Below are positions 13,701-25,700 of a stretch of DNA of 64,000 bases, one piece after another (position 1 is the first letter of the stretch; the number at the start of each line of letters is the position of its first letter). The notes beneath the pieces are model-generated. The model worked only from the letters and a program-made list of their open reading frames with translations. It searched no databases and was not told the DNA's origin. The DNA is from Ophioderma brevispina (taxonomy: Eukaryota > Echinodermata > Ophiuroidea > Amphilepidida > Ophiodermatidae). Location: positions 1 to 64,000 of the forward strand of contig JAMKCH010005351.1 of assembly GCA_023653785.1 (NCBI GenBank). The letters are read 5' to 3'. Both the position numbers and the translations under genes were made by a program.

Positions 13701-16700
13701 TGAACGATTTCCCAACTCTGGCAAATTTAAGTAAATTTTGAACAGTAATCGTTTCAATATTCAGACCATTAGTGTGCTTTTTTTGCCACAAGTTCGCTAT
13801 TTTTTGGATCAGATTTCAGAATCTCAGCTGCACAAACCCAACCAAACCCTATCAATTCCTATTCTACTAAATAGATTAGTTATATTACAGTGGCAATGAC
13901 CTGGTTACAACCCCTGTATTTTTTAGTTCTCACAACAATTACTTTAAGTTAATTTTTTGTAGCTTGTGAAGAATCACACAATTTCACATTTTATTTTGCT
14001 TATATTTGTGATCATCATGCTCTTGTTTGCTTGTAATGTATGTACTCACAAGCCTAGCAAACAATACTAGTAATTATAGACCTAATGCTTTGTAATCTCT
14101 ACAAATTTTGGAGATCAATTCTGTTAATAATAATTTAAAAAAATAAAAAGTTTGCAAGTGTTTTTTTTTTCTATTCCACAAAATAGTAAACCCATTTTTA
14201 AAATATTTAAGTTTGATTTTAGTTGATTTCTCGTGTTCAGTTCCTATTTGTAACTCAACTAGTCACTTGTTGCATTTAAAAGATACGTTCAAAGAATTTT
14301 GATAAAAGTTGATTTGGATGAATCTAGCCAACCCGGGGTTTCCCAACTTTTTTTCCCCCCAAGACACACCCCAATCACTTTTGTCTTGTTAGTCAATACT
14401 AAGTCCAATTGACAGATTAATGCTGATCAATTGGTTAATACAGCGTGTAATCTTATTGAAAGAGGAGTACTTCTATTTTTTTGTGGGCTGCCAGCTATAG
14501 CTGGCAGGACCACTTAGCAATCCGTTGTGCGTGTGTATGTGTGTATGTGTGTATGTGTGGATGTGTGTGTCACAAATTGTTAAGTTTTTTTTTAAATTGA
14601 CCTCAATTGAAAAGTTTAACTTCAATTGGAACCAAACTTCTGTCATAGGTGCACAATGGGATCAAAAAAAAAAAAAAAAAAAACTCAAGACACACCCCAA
14701 TCACTTTTGTCTTGTTAGTCAATACTAAGTCCAATTGACAGATTAATGCTGATCAATTGGTTAATACAGCGTGTAATCTTATTGAAAGAGGAGTACTTCT
14801 ATTTTTTCTGATTGCTTTTCTGAATTATTCAAATGAACTTTATGGCTTTTTTCCTTTCAAAGTTTGCTCAGCGACCCCATTAAGAATATATAAATATTTA
14901 TTTTAAAGTCACTTACGTTTGTAATATAACATGAAAAGTGTTTTACATCGTACGATCTAGACCAATTTTGACAACATATTAAGCAAAAACTCGGAAATAA
15001 AAACGATGTGTGGCTTATCATTAATATGACATATGTAGCAAGTGAGTTAGTTGTATCTATAGGACAGATATTAAGAATTTTTTTTGAAATGCATCGATTA
15101 GGACCAAAATTATCATATTGTATCACATGTTCTTCTTATTGTTGTTGACATTCCAATTGAAATACCTTCATTTTTCTTCCACTATTATATGTGTCTGTTT
15201 GTTCTACTACATAATACCCTGAAGCTCAATTACAAGGTAGGGAACCTCATCAAATAAATCCACCCCCTAAAATGACAATGGATGAGTCCACACTGTTTCT
15301 TTCACAAAGGAGATTGAATTTAATGTTAGAAAAGTTTTAAAACACTCTACCGACTTAATACTGCATTTCAGTAGATGAACTTAAGTATAGTTTAGAGTAG
15401 ACTGAGCAGCAAAATAGATCTTCTACTTTACTCAAGCATAGCTAATAACAAAGAGGTGGTCATTCCTGTAGAATAATCATCACTCAATTCAAGTAAGTGT
15501 ATGACCTCGAAGTACTTGCGTTACTGTATGACCTACATTTGACGGGGTATTTTGACACAATTATATTTGTCTCACACGCATGTTGTTCTTTCGAATTTAG
15601 TAGTCATAGTAAGAATATGCTACTTAGAGAACATACAAGGTCTCTATTATGGTAATTGAGTGTATTTCATATTTAGGTTACAATAATATACATCATTTGT
15701 CAAAGTTCCTCCCCTATGACCCTCACATAGATAAAGGATGTAACTTGTAAAGATTTAATGGCTATTTATTATAGCCTTGATCACTGAGCATTCCTGAGTA
15801 AACAATACTTCCCTATTTATCACTGTATGCGTCAGTCCAGGTGTCTAAGGCTATTCACTGTTTTCACAGCAGTTGTACGACGTATGTCACAGGGTTTCTC
15901 TTTAATTGTCATGCCACTCGGCCAAGCTCAGGGTGCATGGAGGGCAATGTGAATCATGAGGAGGTAGATACTCCTTTTGGCCATGGCACACATTGATGAT
16001 CTTACATGATGTGGTACTGGAAGGCAAGAATAAAAGTGACTGGCAATTGTGATCTAATTTACGGGCCAGGGCTTTTCAAGCTTTGCCAAATGAGAAATGA
16101 GCGCCCATGAATAACCCACATTTATATTATGTTTTAGACAAATCCAATCAGTCAAGAATTGATCCACTATTACTGGGATCATCTAACCCTAAATCTTTTC
16201 AAATCATTTCTATGTACGTTAATTTCAAAATCTGCACATTTGAGTTAATTTAAGCAGGATGCCTCCCAGCTATGGCAGTAAGTGAGGTATTAGAATGTGT
16301 AATACCTGATTGGTCTTTATTCATGTGATATATATGTGATACACATGTGATGTGATGGGATACACATGTGATGTACATGTGACACACATTCGATATGAGG
16401 GCAAACCACGGCAAATGAATGTATATTGTTAGTAACTAAATAAAACATACATCCTTTAGTCATACTAGGACCCTGATGTTTATTCATACCAATTTAGTTT
16501 AACCTTTCCTATTCAATACAAACTCCTTTGGACATATGAAACTGGAATCATCCATTGTTATTTTAGGGGTGTGAATCAAAAATATAAGAATAACTCATCT
16601 GTTTTAGGACTTTAAAAGTGCCACAATTTTATGTTATGGGCTTACAAATGTCTAAACTTTTTATTTGAAACACTTCAGTTCTATCACTTGTGTGTTAAGT

Positions 16701-19700
16701 TGTTATTACATTGTTTGTGTTTGTGTTTATATCTTCATTAATTTGTTGGATAGCACTAAATGATCATTTTATGGGGTGTCCTTTTGTACCCAATGGGTGA
16801 TATTCTGTAAACGATCATCTTGACTTTATTTGAAATTATAAATGTACCTATTCTTAAAAAAATATTTATTTGCTTGCAAGAATTAAACAACCAAAGAGTA
16901 CAAAGATCATGATGAACTTTGTAAAAGATGGAAACATGTTATTAAAGCTAAGCATGATTTGGCAACTCTCAAAATTTACTAAGTTATTAATTTTAGGAAC
17001 ATTATAATCACACTCGATATTATCTGTATGCAATTTTAAAATGAATGCACCCATTTCTCTTCCAATATTATATGTTCATCTGTTCGTGTCCACACCATTT
17101 GCAGCCCAACTACAAGGTAGGGTGAAACATCCCCATACACAATAATGAATTAGTCCACAAACACATGGAACAGCATTGCAAGCGGACTCTTTCAAAAGAC
17201 TTCAGAGGTTATAGAAAACATATGTGCGTTTTCAAAAGGGGTGTCCTTTTGTACCCAATGGGTGATATTCTGTAAACGATCATCTTGACTTTATTTGAAA
17301 TTATAAATGTACCTATTCTTAAAAAAATATTTATTTGCTTACAAGAATTAAACAACCAAAGAGTACAAAGATCATGATGAACTTTGTAAAAGATGGAAAC
17401 ATGTTATTAAAGCTAAGCATGATTTGGCAACTCTCAAAATTTACTAAGTTATTAATTTTAGGAACATTATAATCGCACTCGATATTATCTGTATGCAATT
17501 TTAAAATGAATGCACCCATTTCTCTTCCAATATTATATGTTCATCTGTTCGTGTCCACACCATTTGCAGCCCAACTACAAGGTAGGGTGAAACATCCCCA
17601 TACACAATAATGAATTAGTCCACAAACACATGGAACAGCATTGCAAGCGGACTCTTTCAAAAGACTTCAGAGGTTATAGAAAACATATGTGCGTTTTGTT
17701 CAAAAAGAAATCTGCCAGCAAGCTCTTTTATGCATTTGATTTTGTGGACTAATTCATTATTGTCTTTCGTATTGTTGAGATAAATAAGTGAACAACCCCC
17801 TAAAGAAAGAATCATATAGATCTGTAATTTTGAAAGCAAAAATTCTACATCCCATTTAATGCTTTGCTGTTTTACTTCAGCAGTAGGCCCTGTTGGTGTT
17901 GCTGTTCATTTGTTACTTTTCTTGTGTTGTGACAAGTTTTGTTTGTCGTAATTTAGGAAAAATAAAAATATACTAATTTTTAACCTCTTATGTGGACAGT
18001 GTCTGGTGCAGAGATGAATAAACCTTACAGTGATTCGAAGCAAAGTTGTGATCCATTGTTAATAACTCGAGCATATCGAACCAGGTCCATTTCGGCTTGC
18101 AATATGACTTGGCTGTTATTTTGAAGATATCCAAGAATGTCATTAATACATTGAAGTGTGAGCAAATTCTACCAAAAGTCGACAAATGAGTGTTCAAAAT
18201 TGGGGTCATTTTAAGTTATTCCTTGGTTTATATGTAACAGTCAATGAGTACTAAACTGTGTTCAAGGCTTTTTGAAAAATAACACGCATGTGTGAGCATC
18301 ATTTATTTAAAAATAGCCCGCCAAACTCGGGTCTTGGGGTTATACATTGAAATATATTGTATAACGATTACTGCTTCTCAATCAGTCGAGGGAATTTTTT
18401 TTTGAATTAACATAACAATACTGTACAGACCAACTGCACACCTGCAAACAATCCATTGATTACTTGCTTCGAATCTCTGTTAGGTATATTAATCTCAGGT
18501 CTGGTGCCACATATATTGATGATTTTGGTTTCCAAAACAGATTGGTCCCCTGACCTAATGAGTATAGCATTATCAGAGGGGTTATTAGCAACAAAATCCC
18601 ATGATGCATAGCAATGTGCTATACCGTACTGTACTAACACATGTCAGTACTTAGAGTAAAGTGGGTTTCAAAGTTTAACAAACCACATACATTTCTTAAA
18701 TCATGCTTAAAATTTTCCCTAAGTATAACGCTTTGTGGGCTAAAATGAGTGTTAAAGTCAGGGTTTTTGTGTTAAGAATAGTATTTTTATGTGACCACAT
18801 GACCCTATTGAGGTGAAATTTCCCAAAACTGGTGCATTGTGGGATTGACTCGAAACACCCTCTGAACATTATACTTGTTAGGCTTTGAAATGTTGCCTTA
18901 TGGTTCACTCTGTTAGTTGTTATTTTCACAGTAGTTAAATTTTCACAAATCAACATGAAACACTTGAAATACAAGCACATATGTATGAATATAATAGAGT
19001 TCAATTACAAATTTTAAAGGTTATACAAAAAGAGCAACTTGTGTGTTTTTTTAAAAAAAAGAAGGAAAATCATGAAAAATTCTGTACATAGAGTAAGGCT
19101 ATAGTAGATCAAAAGTAGTTACTTTTCTTGAACGGTAACTCAACACTTAATGTAATCTGTGTATTTTATTTAAGGTTATATTACTTTATGAAGTTAAAAG
19201 GGAAAGTTTGTAGCAAAGTGTTGCCTCGTTTTAAAACATTACCATACTCAAAATAAAACTGAATTAAAAGTATGTTAACTATATATTTTACATTTAAAGA
19301 ATTTAGTTTCAAATTTGACAACACCTATGAAAAGTACCTGAAGAAGTTGGGATCTTTCAGGATCTTGTCTGTGCTAGCCACTCTTAAGAAATGAACATGT
19401 TCCTTTTCAGATTCTTTGATTCATGATTTGTTATATCCACTTTTATCCTCCTCCCTACTCTATCATAATGACGGGATATTTTGTTTGTTTTTAAATTGAT
19501 GACCGCAGCCCAATCGGCTCAGATTCAAGGTAGAAACAACCTTTTTGTAAATTTACTTGTACGAAATGCACTTGTGATATGTGTGGCATTTGTTTCAAGC
19601 TTTCAAGGTCATATGGAAAGATTTAGTGAGGAAACTGACATGCCCTTTCTGGGTTCATGTGATTAGCATTTGTTGAAATAGTGATTTCAGCCTTGAGTAA

Positions 19701-22700
19701 GCAAAGGGTTTTGTAAATTCCTTATGTCTGTGTTGATGTTGCACTTATAAATTTGTTAGCTTGCATGTCTCTGTTGCTATGATCACGGGCACATAATCGT
19801 AATGGTTGTTGACATGAATGTCTGAACGCTTCTTCTTAGCGTTCCACAATTCATTGGTAAGGGCTTGTGGTGGTGTCAGGATTGACCCCTAGTTAGCTGA
19901 TCCGGGGCCGCATGTATCCATGATACGCACGCTCCTAACATGGCCTGCATTTTGAGACTGGGGCAGATTGGGAACAGTCAGGGGTTTACACCCTACTCTT
20001 ATTCGACACTTGCTGCGAAGTTCATGTACAGTTGTGACTCTCTGTACACGGGACCAACAGCTTAACGTCCCCTCCGAAGAACGGGATGCTTTCATGAACA
20101 TTCCAAGTGAACCATGGAGGAGAGCGGTATTCTATATTTAATCAATAGCTGGTATACAGATCAAATCCAGAATTGAGAACCCGAATAAATCCCAGCAAGT
20201 GACCCTGCCAGGATTTGAACCCAGGAATTTTTGGTAGATTTGCACCACAGGCAAGCAACCTAACTATTAGACCATGCTCTCCCAAACTAAGGGATGACTG
20301 ACCCACTGGTTGCGGACATTTTGTAATATGTGTGGATTATGGGAATATGGATAGCATTGGCTCAGTGAAGGTGATGGTTGGTGCAATAAAGTTTTGCAAA
20401 TAGAGTTTTTATACTTTGAGAATTGCATATTACTTCAGAACAAGCCCTAAACATTAGTTAGGAAGTCACAGGTTAAAGATCTTTGCAATGTAAGTGGCAG
20501 CGATAACTTTTACAGGAATAGTTTGTCAATGCTAAAACTTGCACAAGTGGATATTTGTCTATTGGTTGCCGTAAGAGGTTATATTCTGTTGGTTGCATTA
20601 AATTTGTAAAAATCTTGTTGAAATGCATTCATAACCCTGACGACATACCCATGACATGGGCGTGACCGTGATATGTAAACTTATGAATGTTGAGGACTTT
20701 GAATAATGATGACAGCTAGTCATAAATGTCATGTGAGATTTTACATTGACCATGGTTCAATGATGCTGTAATGGTGTTGGGGCACTCTGCTGAGTGTTGT
20801 TCAGAAGTTAATTATTTGATGCCCAATTTTGAGGTTTGATTAATGTGAATTTTCCAGCATGTGTGTGGACTTTTGAGAGGAAAAGGCAAGTCTATCTATG
20901 GCTGAAAGTCTGGACGCACTTTTGAAATTGTAGTCTTGCATTTGGTGATGTATGTGTAGAGTTTCACTAGCTGTACGGCATGGCTTCTTGTGACCCAATA
21001 TGGTGATTTAAGAATGTGTTGGTGTCAGTGAGGCAATTGAAGCACTGCTATAGCCATTGAAACAGAATGTTTGAAGCACCAAAATTGTTCTAAGTGATTG
21101 ATAAATGTTGGACCTGCACACAAGTTGTGCCAGTGGCGGCACTAGTGTAAAATCATAGAAGTGGCGAAAATTACACGATTAGAGAATAAAGGTATGATTT
21201 TGGGAACTGGTACTCTCTTTACGATGAATTGAAACCAAGGCGACACCATTATTTTTGCGTAGAAGAACGAGGCCGGAGGCCGAGCTCTTCCACCTAAAAT
21301 AATGGTATCGCCTTGGTTTCAATTCATCGTAAAGAGAGTACCGGTTGTCAAAATCATACCTTTATATTCTCCATTCTTAACCTTAAAACATTTAAGGTAA
21401 TCTTAAACCCAATTCGCGACTTTAACCGGCTTAAATACAACAAGAAAGGACCGCCACCACCCAGTGCCAACAATCGAACAACCCGTTGAATGCAACAATC
21501 ATACGCAACGAGACGTAACGTTGGCAGGCGCGCGCACGTAGCAAAATGCGGTATGACGCGAGTGCTTCAACCTAAAAATGTCAATACGCAGCGTGTACTA
21601 CCTGGTTCAATTGTCGAATTGAACCCAGGAATTGAACCCAGGCATCAGCTAATGAAATTGCTTACATTTTCATAGATGTTTAAGAATAGCTCATAGAGGT
21701 AAAAACCCTTATTTTAACATGATTTATTGCTTTAAAACCCTTGTTTTTTTTTAAATTTCTTTTTTAAATTCTTGGGGGGGCCCACTGCCACCCCATGGTG
21801 CCGCCCTTGAGTTGCACACTCTATAGATTACTTTTAAATGTTCGCTTTGGTGTTTAATTAAAAAAGTGAAAGTAAACAGCATGAATTGGTTATACAAATT
21901 CAAGAGCACCTGTTACTAAATATTGAAAACATTTAAGTGCATAAGGTCTTTAGTACTCCCGTGGGTGCATAAGTGGGTCCAAGTGGACCTCCCTCTGAAA
22001 ACCACTTTGTCGTTGGAATTTTTTTACCAAAACTCTGGTCATTGATGGGTACATCAACATGACCACACAACAGGAAAAAGAATGAAAGTCGGTTGTACAG
22101 ACTCAAAATTCATTTCTGAAATAAAATTGAAAAAGTTGCTCCAGTATGATTTAATAGGCAAAATAAATTTTGAAATAGTGCCAGAATGCTTTTTATGCTA
22201 ATGAGTCCTAGACCACGCCATTAGTATAATATAAAATATGGTAACAAAGGAAAAAAATATCAATTGGATATTACACAAAATCATGTTGAGAATTTAACAA
22301 TTACCCTAGGATTCTCTATTGATTTATAATGTTCTAAATAGTCCACAGAACAAATTATTAAAATTGTTGACAATTCACACTCAACATTTGCAAGTTTTAA
22401 TTTAAAAAAAATTCAAGTTTTAAGCAGGTTTGCTGTAATTAAGAAGTAAAATGTGTATAACTTTTAAGAGAGAACACAAGAGACTGAATAATGTCCTTAA
22501 GAATATTTATTTTTACTAGCCCCTTGAGCATTATTGGCAACAATACAGAACTCGCGCATCAATACATACATTCTCTGATGGTTTGTCTTGAATTTACATT
22601 AATTACCCATCATTATCTAAATCTGTGCGCCGAAAGATGAGTTGTATTGAAAACAAAAAATTCCCATTAGAGAGTATTATTTAAATCTAATTACCGCACC

Positions 22701-25700
22701 ATTAAAATTCACATCTTATACCTTGCACTCTAGAGTTGAAGCCCCATCACTAAATGCAGCGGCTTTATTGTGTTTCTTTTCTACTTTTCAGCTCTGCAAA
22801 TGGCTGAAGCCAAGAAGCGGGAGAAGGACCACCGGCGGATGCTGAAGGAGCAACAGAAGATTGCACGAATGCAGCAGCTGAGGTTGGAGCGAGAGATGAG
22901 AAATCACCAGATTATTGAGGTAACATGATCAGGCACAGGGCATTGATGATAAGGAGAGACACTGTGTGTAGCTTGTATATAGTTGTAGTGTTTAGTTAAT
23001 GCTTGTTGCATGAAGTTAAAGTTTCTTGTATGTATACATGCTGTATATTACATGGAAATTACAAGATGTTGTCAGAAGTTGTGCCCTAAGTTACCAATGC
23101 CAATCAGAATGTAGTGGTTAGGGGAAAATAATATAGAGATAGGTAATAAAATCCTTGTGTTCAGCAAGGAAAGTGGTGAGAATAAAACTAAGAATCTGAG
23201 GTGACACTTTTGAGGGAGACACAGGCATAGACATTGTTAATAGACCTTATATTCATATGTCGGCCATCTTTGAATGGAATGATACTGGAGCATGCACTGG
23301 CTGTTGCCAGGACCATCATGCTGCTCAAATTTGAAATGTCCATTATACACATTATTAGTGGTGCATCACATTTGAATAGTGTGCCAAAGCCAGTGCATCT
23401 CCCCAAGACTCGCTTTCATTCAAAATGGCTGCCGTGTGAATAGAGTCTATTAAATATGCAGTCCATTGTAGACAATCAAATTAGATTACAGAAGTATTAC
23501 AAGCGACGTTAAGCTAATCATTTAACCGACCCTAAATTAATTTACATAGTCAAATGATCCATCTTTGTGGCAATAAGCTGTGCCATTTCATTGTACTTCA
23601 GTCAAATCTGAAACCTGAGCAACTATTCGTGTCCTTTAAAGGACAACCACTGTTGATGCAGTGTGGGGACATGATCTAAATTAAACTGGAGGTAACTATC
23701 CCACTGTATTTTTTTTTGGGTCCGTTGAGGGAATTTAAACTCAAGCATCCGTTTTGCATGCACTATGAGCGTAGGAAAAAGAAAATGGCAGCCGAACTCC
23801 GTACGGTCGTGGATCTTTCAAAAGCCAAGTTTGTTATCACCACAGAGAAGCCTTGCTACAACTTCAATCCTTCATATAGGGGGAGTTAGACTACAGGTTT
23901 TTTAGATGGACAGTATCTCTGCTTTGGTGATATAAGCTAACATCGCCTTCGCTTCGCTTTGGGGGGTCAAGAAATTGGTTTGTGCTCCGCTTTGGGGGCC
24001 ACGAAATTTGTTGCATTTGGTATTCTAGTGTGGTTTTTTGGATGCTGATTTTCAACTTTTTTTCAATAATTGAGGATGATTTTACATTTCCTGTACTCAT
24101 ATCCAACTTGTAAAATGTACTCAGAGTTTTGGGTGTTTCCATAACTTATACACGTTTACCTGACAAGGTTTGTGAATTCAAAAAACAACCTTGACTCGAC
24201 TCAAACCATATATGGTTGTTTTACGGAAAGAGCAAACCAGAGTTATATCACTGGGCTACCATATAGTGCTTGGTTTTGAAAAAATCATCCTGTTTAATTC
24301 ACTGAATGAAGGGGAATTAAACTGAACTAACTGCCGATACAATACCTTCCCTCTTACTACTAGTTGAAACAAGCAGACAGCACATAGCAAGGCACATTTC
24401 AAGCTGAAGCAAGTAAGCAAGCATAAAAGTAACCAAGCGCTTGAACACAATCGAACCACTTGAGGCACTCAAGTGATGTCTAGCTTTGTTTTCAAGTGGT
24501 GTTGCTTGTTTCCTTTTTTGTTTGAGCTTGCTTATAGCTTGGTTTCTGGTTGGATTTTAGCTTGTCTTGGATAAGTTTTTATTGTTATGTTGATGTTACT
24601 ATCGCCTTTCATCAACCAAAGGATTAGAGGACAAGACCTTTTTTCACAATCAAGCATTTTATGTAGCAGGTAGCTAAATAGAATGAATCAGAGAAGAAAG
24701 GGTCAATTCATATGCCTACTTGTGAATAAGGAAAAAAAATAAAACTAAGAATTTGAAATCAGTAATCCAATACTTTGCCACATTACAACAAGTCCTTTGC
24801 TTGCCGAGTTCATTGTTGCCTTCTAGAGTTGTGAAGCAGTTATGTAGAGTTTGAAATGATATCATATTGGACGTGTTGTAGTTGTTTGTTGGTTGCTTAC
24901 TTAACTAACCTCTCATATGCATAGGAGTAATAATATAATAAATAATAATAATAGCAGAGATTTATATAGCGCCTTAACTATTGCCTCTAACACTTTCACC
25001 AAAGGCCGCTGAATCACGTGCCCACCAATACCATGAAACCATTTAGCATCATTTCAAGGGATGCAGCAGATCGGGATCGACCGGCTTTGCCTTATCAGCA
25101 ACATACATCGAGATAACCATCGCTGCCGAGACCAGCTTCCTCAAATATCGCATGGGTAATTTCGGGACAAGAAGTCTTGTACTCTAATTATCGGTACTGG
25201 GAGTTGGGTACAGACGTAGCAGATGCACAACGCGATGTTTGTAATTTGTTGATAAAACTAGAATTCTTTTGTTGATTGAAACCATGACACACGATACTAC
25301 ATTCAAATACAGGTATATTATTTGTCGTGATCTAAATCTCCCTAGCCTCCCGCGGGTTCGGGGTTTTTAGAATTGGTCTGATGTGTTCCCCTGCATGTCG
25401 TAAAGGGCCGACTAAGAAATGGGGCCCCTGCGGGTTCGGGGTTAAAATTGACACCGATGTGTTCCCCTGCATTTCGTAAAGGCGACTAAAGGGCCTCGTC
25501 TGTGTATTTGAACAACGTTGTATTTGGTCATTTAGGATTATCTTATAAATGTGAATGATTTCGACTGTGTAATTGTATTATTAAGATGTTCTGTTGTATT
25601 ACTCGTTTAAGTACATGTAGCTTAAAATTCAACAATTAACATGAAAAACAACACAATTATCAACATTTGTACATATGTAAGACCACCTATTTATTTTTTT

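Larger units (their letters stand above)
16773..17702. repeat. 465-bp tandem repeat, two near-identical units
   Basis: Units are 16773-17237 and 17238-17702. They start ggggtgtccttttgtaccc and differ at only a few positions (for example cttgcaag/cttacaag). Each carries one candidate 12-nt AQLQ microexon. A diverged relative of the unit's 3' part lies around 15175-15300. The paired minus-strand open frames of 62 codons are repeat shadows. Confidence 0.9.
13228..22791. other. 9.6-kb intron with candidate microexons
   Basis: Contents: 14360-14805 duplication, diverged MITE 15413-15649, 465-bp tandem repeat, candidate microexons at 15225, 17105, 17570 and 19509, a SINE at 19860, and a hAT-like element at 21131. 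18620-18860 resembles 31630-31850. I see nothing recognisable in 13260-14340, 17900-18600, 20290-21120 and 21830-22780. Confidence 0.6.

Noticed and set aside
16866..17519. Two near-identical minus-strand frames of 62 codons
   Set aside because: They are the two units of the 465-bp tandem repeat in an intron; no codon signal, and the real strand of the gene is plus.
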